A stretch of DNA of 64,000 bases from Thermoanaerobacter kivui (GTDB taxonomy: Bacteria > Bacillota > Thermoanaerobacteria > Thermoanaerobacterales > Thermoanaerobacteraceae), in contig NZ_CP009170.1 of the NCBI RefSeq assembly GCF_000763575.1, positions 1,265,501-1,329,500 on the forward strand. The letters are read 5' to 3'. The position numbers and the translations under genes are program-made. Below, in pieces: positions 17,423-25,958 of this stretch; positions within the stretch are counted from its first letter, which is position 1; each line of letters opens with the position of its first letter. The notes under the pieces were generated by a model. That model was not told the origin of the DNA and made no database searches. It saw nothing but the letters and a program-made list of their open reading frames with translations.

Positions 17423-18205
17423 TCACCTTGTCATAAATTTCATCAATCTAAAAATATCAGCATTCATTCCGTTAAACATAAAATCTATAATTGTCAGGTA
17501 CATCGGCAACATAATAAGCAAAGTAAAGATTCCAACAAAAATCTTCGCTGGCATTCCTATCATAAAGACGTTAAGCTGAGGTATAGTACGGGAGATTATT
17601 CCCAGAGTTAAATCTGTCAAAAGAGTTGTTAAAATTATAGGAGCACTTATTCTAAAACCTAATATAAACATATCAGAGACCATTTTTGTTAAGACCTGAG
17701 ACATACCAGGTAAATCAAAAGCAACTTTCCCAATAGGAATTATATCAACGCTTTTAGCCAACATTGTAAATAAGGTATAATGGCCATTCATAAGCATGAA
17801 GATAAGGATTGTCAAAATATATATGAAATTTCCCATTAAAGGAACTTGGGTTTCACTATGAATGTCTAAAATGTTTACTAGTCCAAAACCCAACTGATAA
17901 TCAATTAGCTGACCGGCTAAATGTATAGCACTGAAGGATATCATAGATGCCAGCCCTATCACGAGTCCAACAATGAACTCAGATATGACAACAATAAAGT
18001 AATCTAAAACATTATTTATTTGCAAATCCACTGGTCCCATGGTATCAAAAACAATTACTGCAGCAAAAAAACCTAAACCTATTTTAAAAGTAGTAGGAAC
18101 ATTTTTTGTACCAAAAAAAGGTGTAAGTATAAAAATGCCAAGCATTCTGACGAAAAGTAATATAAAAACTTGAACATTTTGAAGTAAATACTGAATTATA
18201 TCCAT
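17423..18205 (-). CDS. fliR: Flagellar export protein FliR
   Basis: Polytopic component of the FliPQR export channel in the centre of the MS ring. The 260 residues have about six membrane segments and conserved elements such as PFFGTKNVPTTFKIGL and GQLIDYQLGFG. The frame is intact. It sits between fliQ and flhB with only short gaps. It assembles on FliP, which here is reduced to a remnant, so it probably cannot form a channel. Confidence 0.95.
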   Translation of the reverse strand: MDIIQYLLQNVQVFILLFVRMLGIFILTPFFGTKNVPTTFKIGLGFFAAVIVFDTMGPVDLQINNVLDYFIVVISEFIVGLVIGLASMISFSAIHLAGQLIDYQLGFGLVNILDIHSETQVPLMGNFIYILTILIFMLMNGHYTLFTMLAKSVDIIPIGKVAFDLPGMSQVLTKMVSDMFILGFRISAPIILTTLLTDLTLGIISRTIPQLNVFMIGMPAKIFVGIFTLLIMLPMYLTIIDFMFNGMNADIFRLMKFMTR

Positions 18206-18211
18206 TTTACA

Positions 18212-18481
18212 TCACTTTATAAAATTATTAATATTTAAAAACAACCTTTGAGTGTAGTTGACCAAAGTAGTAAGCATCCATGGCCCAAATAGAATTAGAC
18301 TTATAAGTATAGCGACAATTTTAGGAACAAAAGATAAAGTTTGTTCCTGAATTTGTGTAGTAGCTTGAAAAATGCTAATTAAAAGTCCTACCCCTAATGC
18401 TACTGCTAATAAAGGAGTAGCAACTGTTAAGGCAATAGTTAAAGCTTCTCTTCCTATATCTATAACCATTCCCGTATTCAA
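18212..18481 (-). CDS. fliQ: Flagellar export protein FliQ
   Basis: An 89-residue protein with two membrane helices, part of the FliPQR channel. The conserved IGREALTIAL and VGLLISIFQATTQIQEQTLSFVPK segments are clear. The TTG start gives MNTGMVIDIGREAL, which matches the usual N-terminus, and AGGAG lies ten bases upstream. It begins 13 bases after the stop codon of the fliP remnant, which preserves the normal fliP-fliQ junction. Confidence 0.94.
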   Translation of the reverse strand: MNTGMVIDIGREALTIALTVATPLLAVALGVGLLISIFQATTQIQEQTLSFVPKIVAILISLILFGPWMLTTLVNYTQRLFLNINNFIK

Positions 18482-18494
18482 CTTGTTTCATCTC

Positions 18495-18656
18495 CTATCT
18501 AAAACCTAAAATCAAAGATTTTACAACCAGGTTCCATCCATCCACCAAAATAAAAAGTAATACTTTAAAAGGAAGAGATATCAAAACAGGTGGCAACATA
18601 AACATACCCATTGACATTAAAACACTGGCGACTACTATATCAATTATCAAAAAGGG
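18495..18656 (-). pseudogene. fliP: fliP remnant: last 53 codons only
   Basis: In the frame opposite to the end of fliM, these bases encode the C-terminus of FliP. It starts at [18 protein letters not shown], goes on through the [12 protein letters not shown] motif, and ends at a TAG 13 bases before fliQ. The family protein is about 210-260 residues, so roughly four fifths, including the N-terminal membrane segments and periplasmic part, is missing. The remnant has no start codon or ribosome site of its own; translation from fliM enters in a different frame and stops at 18647. FliP is the core of the export gate, so this copy cannot function. Confidence 0.92.
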
Positions 18657-19423
18657 CTTATTTTACTCTTTATAAGTTCCGGATTTACCTTATCTTCTTT
18701 TTTCATGCTAGAAAACCAAAATTTCGTCGTTAATTTGGGTACAATAGGTTCTAATGTCAAATGAGGCATACAAAAATTCATTATTCCTTCTGTTTCATTG
18801 ATTTTTATAGATAAAGTACACAAAGCTACAGTCTCATTAGGAGATATTATTTGAGCAAACTGCGAATTAGTTTCCACTCTTATTAAAGAGGGATTAATAT
18901 CTAATATATTACTCCACGGTTCCTTGAAAAGTGGAAGTATTTGTTTTACAATTTTAGTCAAAAGGCTAATCTCGATCTCAGTGTAATCCCTATCCAAAAG
19001 CTCGCCTTTTCCCATTCCTCCCAAAATTCTATCAAGTATTGCATAAGTAGTATTATTATTAAATTCCAAGAGAAAAGGGCCTTCTAAAGGAGCTGCATCA
19101 ATAATAGCAATGAAAACTGGATTGTTTAAAGAATTACTAAACTCATAATAAGTCAGCTGGTCAACAGAGACCACTGTAACATTTACTATTGTTCTCAAAT
19201 ATCCTGACAAAAAGGAAGTTAGAGACCTTGACAAATTTTCAAAAATCATTTGAAGAGTTCGCAGTTGTTCTTTTGAAAATTTATTAGGCCTTCTAAAATC
19301 ATAATTTCTTATCTTTTTACTTTTAGTTTCTTCTGCTTTTTCAATTTCTTGGACATCTAACTCACCTGAACTAAAAGCTTTTAATAGTTCATCTATCTCG
19401 CTCTGCGATAATATTTCAGCCAA
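18647..19423 (-). CDS. fliM: Flagellar switch protein FliM, C-terminally truncated at a deletion junction
   Basis: FliM forms the rotor C-ring and binds CheY-P. The N-terminal CheY-binding peptide [13 protein letters not shown] (residues 5-17) and the middle CheC-like domain (about 45-235) are intact. The protein stops after 258 residues, whereas FliM is normally about 330. The C-terminal SPOA domain that binds FliN and FliG is absent. The last few codons and the TGA stop come from fliP sequence read out of frame. This is the left half of a deletion that removed the rest of fliM, fliN/fliY, any cheY, fliO and most of fliP. Confidence 0.92.
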   Translation of the reverse strand: MAEILSQSEIDELLKAFSSGELDVQEIEKAEETKSKKIRNYDFRRPNKFSKEQLRTLQMIFENLSRSLTSFLSGYLRTIVNVTVVSVDQLTYYEFSNSLNNPVFIAIIDAAPLEGPFLLEFNNNTTYAILDRILGGMGKGELLDRDYTEIEISLLTKIVKQILPLFKEPWSNILDINPSLIRVETNSQFAQIISPNETVALCTLSIKINETEGIMNFCMPHLTLEPIVPKLTTKFWFSSMKKEDKVNPELIKSKISPF

Positions 19424-19438
19424 AAGCCCCCCTCCTCC

Positions 19439-19846
19439 CTATTGAACAATAAATTCATCAAAATATACATTTACAATTTTTCCTTCACCTATTATTTTAT
19501 TTATCTCATTTTTTATATCGTTTTTTAACTTCTCCTGTCCTTCAGGCCCTTCCACGTCTTGTTCTGTTTTTCCTCTTAAAATTTGGATTATCAAATCTCT
19601 AATCTGGGGATTCCTCTCTTCTAAGGTTTTTAAAATATTTTTATCTGCAACTTGCAACTCTATTGTTGCCTTGACAAATTTTCCGTCTCCCTTTAAATTA
19701 GTTATAAATTCTCCGCCAGGAGAGTAATTATAATAGGTGATTTCTTTAGGTTTGTTAGTAAATGCAAAATTATTAAAATATACGAAAGCAATACCAAACG
19801 ATAAAACTGCCGCAACTACTGCTATAAGAATCGTCTTTGTATTCAT
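19439..19846 (-). CDS. fliL: Flagellar basal-body-associated protein FliL
   Basis: A 135-residue single-pass membrane protein that stabilises the stator near the motor. An N-terminal membrane helix (about residues 5-27) is followed by a periplasmic FliL domain with GGEFITNLKGDGKFVKATIEL and a C-terminal VNVYFDEFIVQ. Its ATGA start overlaps the flbD stop. Because flbD and fliL are directly coupled, motA and motB are not located here. Confidence 0.92.
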   Translation of the reverse strand: MNTKTILIAVVAAVLSFGIAFVYFNNFAFTNKPKEITYYNYSPGGEFITNLKGDGKFVKATIELQVADKNILKTLEERNPQIRDLIIQILRGKTEQDVEGPEGQEKLKNDIKNEINKIIGEGKIVNVYFDEFIVQ

Positions 19847-20040
19847 TCTAACACCTCTTTAGTGAAAATTTTTTGCTTATATTCTATGACTCTTTGTATA
19901 ATTTCCTCTGGCGTTTCTTTTACAACTATTTTTTTACCAGTGGTAAGGCTTATGACCGTATCTGGTGTTCTCTCTATGAATTCAATTAACTCAGCGTTGA
20001 CAATGAATTCTTCATTATTAAGACGGGTAACATAAATCAT
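19843..20040 (-). CDS. flbD: FlbD family flagellar protein
   Basis: A 65-residue cytoplasmic protein of the FlbD/SwrD family found after flgE in Firmicute fla operons. It begins MIYVTRLNNEEFIVNAELIE and contains the ERTPDTVISLTTGKK segment typical of the family. Its Bacillus homologue affects motor power. It is translationally coupled to fliL. Confidence 0.92.
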   Translation of the reverse strand: MIYVTRLNNEEFIVNAELIEFIERTPDTVISLTTGKKIVVKETPEEIIQRVIEYKQKIFTKEVLE

Positions 20041-20088
20041 AATTTTCCTCCATTACATCTGCTGGGCACAAAGCCCAGCAGACTATAA

Positions 20089-21342
20089 TTATCTCTTCAT
20101 ATTAACAAGATCTTGCAATATTTCATCAGAGACAGTTATAACTTTCGCATTAGCTTGAAAACCTCTTTGAGTTACAATCATATCTGCAAATTCATTAGAC
20201 AAATCTACATTAGACATCTCTAAGGTTCCAGGATTTATAGAGCCCCTTGTACCTGTACCAGCTGCTCCTATCATTGGTTCTCCTGAGTTTACTGTATTAA
20301 TAAACATGGTATTTCCTATCTTCTCTAATCCCATGGGGTTTTGAAAATCTGCAATAGCAATTTGCCCAATTATCTGTCGGCGACCATTGGAATATATACC
20401 TGATACAACTCCATATTTGTCTATGTTAATGCTCTCCAAAGAACCCGCTTCATTTCCATTTTTACTAAGTTCCCTCAAATCGGTCTCACTTGAGAACATA
20501 GTAAGTTTTGAAAGGTCAAGTGAAACAGGACCAATAGTTGCGTTTGTCATATTACTATCCATATTAAAAGTCAGGGTACCAGTTGCAATTCTATTTCCAC
20601 TTTGATCTGGCGCAATTTTCCCCTCAGAATCAAAAGTAAGAGTACCTGTACCATCGATAGATGAAATTGCTGGATCAGAAGAGGATACTTTCCAATCCCA
20701 TGAATTTGCCCCTTTTCTAGTAAAAGTGATAGTTGCTACATGACTTCCTCCTTGAGAATCATATACAACGATATTATAGCTTATATCTGCATCTATTGCT
20801 GTTGAAGCATTTAGATTTCCTCCTATTTCTAATTGTGTAGTCGCTACCGGGTCTATGCTTGACCAATTTTTAAGGCTTATTGGCACTAAATTTCCTGTAT
20901 CAGTGTTTACTGTTTTCCCATCTGTTGACATCCAACCCAAAACTTTATATCCATCAGGTGTCACTAAATCTCCATTAGAGTCAAAGCTAAAGTTTCCTGC
21001 CCTTGTGTACAAATTTGCTCCTCCATTGGAGACAATGAAAAATCCATTTCCATCAATTGAAAGGTCTGTAGGATTATCTGTTCTTTGAGCACCGCCTCTT
21101 GTAAACAACGTGTCAATTGAAGCTATAGCTACTCCCAGACCAATCTGTTGAGGATTAGTTCCACCGCCATTTCCTTGAGGCGCAGAAGCCCCTTTTATCG
21201 TCTGACTAAATATTTCTTTAAAAGTCATTCTGCTGGCTTTATATCCAACAGTGTTGACATTTGCTATGTTATTTCCTATTACATCCATCCTTGCTTGATG
21301 AGCTTTCAATCCTGAAACCGCAGAATACATTGACCTTAACAT
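20089..21342 (-). CDS. flgE: Flagellar hook protein FlgE
   Basis: Extracellular hook subunit, 417 residues. The N-terminal rod motif ANVNTVGYKASRMTF (about 28-42) and the C-terminal NPGTLEMSNVDLSNEFADMIVTQRGFQANAKVI are conserved in hook and rod proteins. The middle is a Ser/Thr/Gly-rich variable domain. The ATG has a GGAGG site. Its secretion would need the FliPQR gate, so it is probably not exported in this strain. Confidence 0.95.
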   Translation of the reverse strand: MLRSMYSAVSGLKAHQARMDVIGNNIANVNTVGYKASRMTFKEIFSQTIKGASAPQGNGGGTNPQQIGLGVAIASIDTLFTRGGAQRTDNPTDLSIDGNGFFIVSNGGANLYTRAGNFSFDSNGDLVTPDGYKVLGWMSTDGKTVNTDTGNLVPISLKNWSSIDPVATTQLEIGGNLNASTAIDADISYNIVVYDSQGGSHVATITFTRKGANSWDWKVSSSDPAISSIDGTGTLTFDSEGKIAPDQSGNRIATGTLTFNMDSNMTNATIGPVSLDLSKLTMFSSETDLRELSKNGNEAGSLESINIDKYGVVSGIYSNGRRQIIGQIAIADFQNPMGLEKIGNTMFINTVNSGEPMIGAAGTGTRGSINPGTLEMSNVDLSNEFADMIVTQRGFQANAKVITVSDEILQDLVNMKR

Positions 21343-21372
21343 ATTTTCTCCTCCTTTTATTTTCGGTGCTGC

Positions 21373-21398
21373 TCGCTTTATCAGTCAGTCAAAAGCGA
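21373..21398 (-). other. Small stem-loop before flgE
   Basis: A 7-bp stem TCGCTTT/AAAGCGA with a 12-base loop lies in the 79-base gap between the flagellar operon protein gene and flgE, the widest gap in an otherwise tightly packed operon. No T-run follows. It may be an mRNA processing or stability element. Confidence 0.35.
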
Positions 21399-21421
21399 TA
21401 AGCCCCCTGTTAAGGTCCGGC

Positions 21422-21790
21422 TTAGATTATCACAGCACCGTCTATATTTGTAAAAACACTGTTTTTCAACATTTCCCCATCCATCGCCGTTATGACGGTT
21501 TTAGTTTTTAAATTAACCACAAAAGCCTTATTATTCATTACAATTAATGAATCTTTTATTCCCTTTTCACAAGCTTTATTCACTGCTTCTAATAGTTTTT
21601 GATATTCACTTTGAGTAATTTTGACGTTTCTCATTTCCATCCTCATGAGAGAATGTTTGGAAAATTTTATTTCGTCAATTTTTTCATTTAAAACCTCTTT
21701 AAAAGCCGTAGAGGTCCCATTGTTACTCGCTATCCTCTGAGCTAAATAATTAACATTTAGATTTTGAGGGATTTTCACTATCTCAGACAT
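21422..21790 (-). CDS. Flagellar operon protein of the family found between flgD and flgE
   Basis: A 122-residue cytoplasmic protein that resembles the conserved 'flagellar operon protein' found between flgD and flgE in clostridia and bacilli. The marker segment is KFSKHSLMRMEMRNVKITQ, and the C-terminal part reads KDSLIVMNNKAFVVNLKTKTVITAMD. No molecular function is firmly known. The AGGTGATAAA spacing before the ATG supports the start. Confidence 0.85.
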   Translation of the reverse strand: MSEIVKIPQNLNVNYLAQRIASNNGTSTAFKEVLNEKIDEIKFSKHSLMRMEMRNVKITQSEYQKLLEAVNKACEKGIKDSLIVMNNKAFVVNLKTKTVITAMDGEMLKNSVFTNIDGAVII

Positions 21791-21799
21791 TTTATCACC

Positions 21800-22192
21800 T
21801 CATTCTGAAACAGCTGTAACAGCATCCAACGGTACATCCACATTACCAACTTCTAAGAAATATTCGCCGTTTTGCTTATATATAGCATCTACTTTCCCCA
21901 TTACAGTGCGAATATTCCCATTTTCATTGATATTAGCGCTGATGTTTTTTCCTATTAAACTTATAGCTCTTACCGCATTAAAACTGCTGTTCATATTTTG
22001 CATTTGTTCTAACGTTGAAAATTGAGCCAGCTGTGCAATAAACTCTTTGTCATCCATTGGGCTTAAAGGGTCCTGATTTTTTAACTGTGTAACCAAAAGT
22101 TTCAAAAAATCCTCTTTACCTAATTGGTCCTTTGAAGTAATTTCACTGTTATTGTAGACATTTAAAAAATTATAGTTGGTATTTATGTTCAC
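21800..22192 (-). CDS. flgD: Hook-capping protein FlgD
   Basis: Scaffold for hook assembly, 130 residues, which is short but common in Firmicutes. The conserved N-terminal LGKEDFLKLLVTQLKNQDPLSPMDDKEFIAQLAQFSTLEQ block (about 25-64) is complete. The C-terminus has the LIGKNISANI segment. The GTG start has a GGAGGG site nine bases upstream. The order fliK-flgD-orf-flgE is standard. Confidence 0.94.
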   Translation of the reverse strand: MNINTNYNFLNVYNNSEITSKDQLGKEDFLKLLVTQLKNQDPLSPMDDKEFIAQLAQFSTLEQMQNMNSSFNAVRAISLIGKNISANINENGNIRTVMGKVDAIYKQNGEYFLEVGNVDVPLDAVTAVSE

Positions 22193-22207
22193 AAAATTCC
22201 CTCCTTT

Positions 22208-23590
22208 CTACGCCCTCACATCTATATGGTCTTGTGAGAGATTGTAAATTAGTTGTAAAGCTTCTGTCTCTTCTACTTCCGCCAAATCATAGTGTAAATA
22301 ACTAGCATATCCCCTGTGCAAATTCTGTTCTCGTGAGTTGTCGTTGTAACTTTGCTGTCCATTGTATTGAGAAGTAAACTGCATGTTTTTATCCACTGTC
22401 ACATTAAAACTGTCTATTTTAATTCCCTTTAAATCTAATTGAGTATTTAAAATTCCTATATTAGATTCAATTTGATGCTTCAATTTCTCGCTATCAGTTA
22501 TTATAGTAGCGATGATATTTCCATCTACAGATTTAAGATTTATCTGGAGTTTTCCTAAAAATTCTGGTTTTAATTGTATGCTTATAGTAGAAGATATATC
22601 GTTTTTTGAAAAATTTATGCTCTTTATTATTTGGTCAAAAATTTGTGATTCTGGAGCCTCTTTTAATTTCGAACTTTGATGGTTAATCAGTTGGTTTTCA
22701 AAAGTCTTCGCATCATTTTTCAAAAACGCAAAATCATTTTGTTGTAATTGCTGATCTTCTACAAAATTTTTTTCATTTTTAATTGTCAAAATCTTGCTAT
22801 TTGAGTCAGGTTGTGAATCTTTTGCTTTTGGTATGCTCCCTTTGATATTTTCCTCAGAGATACGCTTATTGTCTATCAAAGATAAATTTTCATTTTTTGC
22901 AGTTAATGGAGCTAAATTATCTGTCGCATCTTTTTTAATGGCCTGTTGTGAAAATACAATTGAGTCTGTTTTCTGAGTGTTCATGTTTTTTATATCTACA
23001 TTTTTATCGCTATACACCTTTAAAACTTCTTTAAAGTTGCTACTTTTAATTGTTGTAGCTATTGCATCTGGTTGTAACTTAACACCAAATTTTTCTTCTA
23101 ACAACTGGCTTATTTTTTTCGATAGTTTGTCAACATCCAAAACCCCATTATTTAAAAAATCTTGTATCAATTTTTGTAATTCTTTTTGCATTTCCACATA
23201 AAAATTTTGTTCTTCAATTAACTGCTTGCCATCATCACTTTGAATTGCCACGTTTAACGCACTTATTAACTGCTGCAACGCATTGAAAACGTCTGCTAAC
23301 GATAAATCATCTGTTTGGAATGATTTTAAATTTTTTTCTTCCTTCAGTGATTGTGTTGTTTGTAAAAGATTTTTTAAATCAACATTGCTATCAGATGCCA
23401 CTTTTTCCGTTAAACTTTCGTTATTTTCATTAATTGCTATCTGTTGATGTAACATTTCTGAAAATTTATTTGCCTTATTATCTTTTGAGGAAGGGAATTT
23501 TTTGTAATCTACAACTGGTTTGGTTTTATCAGCCCTTGGCTGCTGTATCTTAAATGGTAATAAATCAGTATCCGGCACCACTCCTATCAC
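22208..23590 (-). CDS. fliK: Flagellar hook-length control protein FliK
   Basis: Secreted molecular ruler that tells FlhB to switch export class. It is about 460 residues, long and low-complexity in the middle (rich in Asn, Gln, Ser, Lys), with the C-terminal FliK domain at about 325-420. That domain includes the LKPEFLGKLQINLKS stretch. I prefer the GTG at 23590 with AAAGGAGG eight bases upstream; another GTG at 23599 overlaps that site. Its position between motE-like and flgD fits. Confidence 0.88.
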   Translation of the reverse strand: MIGVVPDTDLLPFKIQQPRADKTKPVVDYKKFPSSKDNKANKFSEMLHQQIAINENNESLTEKVASDSNVDLKNLLQTTQSLKEEKNLKSFQTDDLSLADVFNALQQLISALNVAIQSDDGKQLIEEQNFYVEMQKELQKLIQDFLNNGVLDVDKLSKKISQLLEEKFGVKLQPDAIATTIKSSNFKEVLKVYSDKNVDIKNMNTQKTDSIVFSQQAIKKDATDNLAPLTAKNENLSLIDNKRISEENIKGSIPKAKDSQPDSNSKILTIKNEKNFVEDQQLQQNDFAFLKNDAKTFENQLINHQSSKLKEAPESQIFDQIIKSINFSKNDISSTISIQLKPEFLGKLQINLKSVDGNIIATIITDSEKLKHQIESNIGILNTQLDLKGIKIDSFNVTVDKNMQFTSQYNGQQSYNDNSREQNLHRGYASYLHYDLAEVEETEALQLIYNLSQDHIDVRA

Positions 23591-23606
23591 TCTTTTCACC
23601 TCCTTT

Positions 23607-24185
23607 CTAAGGAATCATAGTAGCATTTTTCAATAAAATATTTGTTATTTTTGCTGCCTTTTCAGCTTTTAGTGATTCTAATATTTTTGAAGCGCTATCT
23701 TTGTTCATGTAACTCAATATCTTTATTACATCCTCGTCTGACATGTTATTGAGTATTTGCGCTGCATTTTGCGGATCCATGTTTTGATAATAACTAGCTA
23801 TGTCTTTCAAGTTAGTTTGCCTATTTTGCGATTGTTGCTTAAGTATACTATTTTCATTTTGCATTTTGTCAAGTTCTGCCTTTAAAGCGTTAATTTGGTC
23901 CTCTTTTTCTTTCAATTTGGCTTCATAGTTTGCAATTTGTTCTTCTTTCAATTTCAGTTCATTGGTAAGTTTGGCTATCTCTGCATCTTTATCTTGTACA
24001 GGTTTTGAAGATATCAATCCCTTTAAAATTGGAATTTTAGCTAATTGATTTGTTATGTACGTTTGACTTCCTCCTACATTAAAATACACTATTGCTGCTG
24101 CACCACTTATAATCAATAGTAATACTATCAAAATTATTAAAATTTTTTTTGACCGTTTTTTCACTTGTGTATCTTGATTTTGCAT
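23607..24185 (-). CDS. MotE-like / MgtE N-domain flagellar protein
   Basis: A 192-residue membrane-anchored protein. One N-terminal transmembrane helix (about residues 16-36) is followed by a coiled coil (about 65-120) and a C-terminal MgtE_N-like domain with MDPQNAAQILNNMSDEDVIKILSYM. This is the Firmicute YlxF-type gene that lies between fliJ and fliK; related MotE proteins chaperone stator assembly. The ATG at 24185 has AGGAGG six to eight bases upstream. The in-frame start at 24212 would overlap fliJ and lacks such a site. Confidence 0.85.
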   Translation of the reverse strand: MQNQDTQVKKRSKKILIILIVLLLIISGAAAIVYFNVGGSQTYITNQLAKIPILKGLISSKPVQDKDAEIAKLTNELKLKEEQIANYEAKLKEKEDQINALKAELDKMQNENSILKQQSQNRQTNLKDIASYYQNMDPQNAAQILNNMSDEDVIKILSYMNKDSASKILESLKAEKAAKITNILLKNATMIP

Positions 24186-24195
24186 ATATATCCTC

Positions 24196-24639
24196 CTAAT
24201 ATGATTTAGCAACTCTAAAACTTACTTGCTCGTCTATAAATTTGTTCTGCTCTAAATTTAATAAATACTGATATTCCGAATATTGTTTCTCTTTCAGGTT
24301 TTCCAAAGCCTTTTTTTCTTTTGAAATTTTTAAAAGATTTTCTCTCATAATGCCAGCATCTTTCTCTAATTTTTTGATTAAATTCTTTTTGTCCTCAATC
24401 ATTTGTTGTATTTTTTTAACATAAGCATCATATTCCGCTATTTTAATGGCTGTGGTTCCCTCATTGATCTCTTTGTTGTTTTTTTCTAAAATTTCATTTA
24501 GGTGATTAATAAGATTATTTAATTTCTCTTTTTGAAGATGTATATCTGCCATAATTTTGGATAATTTTTCTCTTTCTATTTTTTCTGATTGTTCCTTCAA
24601 ATTCAATATTGGTTGCAAATTAAACTCAAATTTTTTCAT
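24196..24639 (-). CDS. fliJ: Flagellar export chaperone FliJ
   Basis: A 147-residue, almost fully coiled-coil cytoplasmic protein that sits in the FliI hexamer stalk and promotes export. It starts MKKFEFNLQPILNLKEQSEK, typical for the family. I chose the ATG at 24639, preceded by AGGTGAGG. The GTG at 24648 overlaps that site and the fliI stop. It directly follows fliI. Confidence 0.9.
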   Translation of the reverse strand: MKKFEFNLQPILNLKEQSEKIEREKLSKIMADIHLQKEKLNNLINHLNEILEKNNKEINEGTTAIKIAEYDAYVKKIQQMIEDKKNLIKKLEKDAGIMRENLLKISKEKKALENLKEKQYSEYQYLLNLEQNKFIDEQVSFRVAKSY

Positions 24640-24644
24640 ATTCC

Positions 24645-25958
24645 TCACCTGTTAATTGCATTGTATAAAAGCTGTTTGGTAGTCTCAAAATCGTAAGACT
24701 CGTTTATCTTTTGCTTTAAAAACTCGTTCATCTTGTCATTTAGCTCAATGGCTTCGTCAATTTTAGCATTGCTGCCAAAATTATACGCCCCAATGTTTAT
24801 TAAATCTTCCGCTTCGGTGTAAGTCGCCAAAATATCTTTAAATCTGGCTATAAGCTCTTTATGCTCTTCTGTTATAATGTCATTTATAACCCTGCTTACA
24901 CTTGCCAGCACGTCAATAGCAGGATAGTGATTTTTGTTGGCAAGCTTTCGAGACAAAACTATATGTCCGTCAAGTATACCTCTTACAGCATCAGCAATTG
25001 GTTCATTTAAGTCGTCTCCATCTACCAATACTGTATAAAGGGCTGTAATAGAACCTTTTTTAGAACATCCAGAACGTTCCAAAAGCTTTGGTAAAACTGA
25101 AAAGACGGAAGGTGTATAACCTCTTGAAACAGGAGCCTCTCCTATAGAAAGCCCCACCTCTCGTTGAGCCATAGCAAAACGAGTGACTGAATCCATCATT
25201 AAAAGCACATCTAAGCCTTGGTCACGGAAATATTCAGCAATTGCAGTAGCTGTCATGGCACCTTTTACTCTTATGAGAGCTGGTGTATCAGAAGTAGCTA
25301 CCACCACCACCGATTTCTTTAATCCCTCTTCTCCTAAGTCTTTTTCTAAAAACTCGTTGACTTCTCTACCTCTTTCGCCAATAAGAGCGATTACATTTAA
25401 ATCAGCTTTTGCATTCCTCGCCATCATGCCTAACAACGTACTTTTTCCCACACCACTTCCAGCAAAAATGCCTATTCTCTGTCCCTTGCCACAAGTAAGC
25501 AGTCCATCAATTGCTTTTATGCCAAGAGGCATGACTTCTCTTATTCTTTTTCTCTCTAAAGGGTCAGGAGGTACATTGTTTATAGTAATAGATTTTTCGT
25601 ATTTTAAAGGACCTTTGCCATCTATAGGATTACCTAGCCCGTCAAGTACTCTTCCTAACAAGTCTTTCCCTACATTGACTTTAAGAGTCTCCCCTGTTGC
25701 AATAACTCTGCTCCCTGCTCCTATTCCTTCCATGTTGCCAAGAGGCATGAGATACACTTTTTCTTCTTTAAAACCTACAACTTCTGCTAAAACCGTAGTC
25801 CCATTTATAGTTTTGATTTGGCATATCTCCCCTATATTGGAGAGAGGACCTACACTTTCAATCGTGAGTCCTATCACCTGCGACACTTTGCCGTAGTATT
25901 GAATTAACCTTTTCCCTTCAAGGGCTTTCTTATACTTTTCCAAAATTGCATTACTCAT
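24645..25958 (-). CDS. fliI: Flagellar export ATPase FliI
   Basis: F1-beta-like ATPase that energises flagellar export, 437 residues. The Walker A GSGVGKST is at 167-174. The GERGREVNEF block, Walker B LLMMDSVTRFAMAQREVGLS and the family signature GYTPSVFSVLPKLLER are all present. It overlaps fliH by eight bases. Confidence 0.97.
   Translation of the reverse strand: MSNAILEKYKKALEGKRLIQYYGKVSQVIGLTIESVGPLSNIGEICQIKTINGTTVLAEVVGFKEEKVYLMPLGNMEGIGAGSRVIATGETLKVNVGKDLLGRVLDGLGNPIDGKGPLKYEKSITINNVPPDPLERKRIREVMPLGIKAIDGLLTCGKGQRIGIFAGSGVGKSTLLGMMARNAKADLNVIALIGERGREVNEFLEKDLGEEGLKKSVVVVATSDTPALIRVKGAMTATAIAEYFRDQGLDVLLMMDSVTRFAMAQREVGLSIGEAPVSRGYTPSVFSVLPKLLERSGCSKKGSITALYTVLVDGDDLNEPIADAVRGILDGHIVLSRKLANKNHYPAIDVLASVSRVINDIITEEHKELIARFKDILATYTEAEDLINIGAYNFGSNAKIDEAIELNDKMNEFLKQKINESYDFETTKQLLYNAINR

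Noticed and set aside
18481-18660. A sequencing frameshift as the cause of the fliM stop and fliP frame
   Set aside because: A single-base error cannot remove the FliM C-terminal domain, fliN/fliY, fliO and most of fliP. Restoring the frame would only give a FliM-FliP fusion, still lacking those parts.
25183-25896. Long plus-strand open frame of 237 codons
   Set aside because: It lies entirely antisense to the well-supported fliI gene and has no family features or ribosome site.
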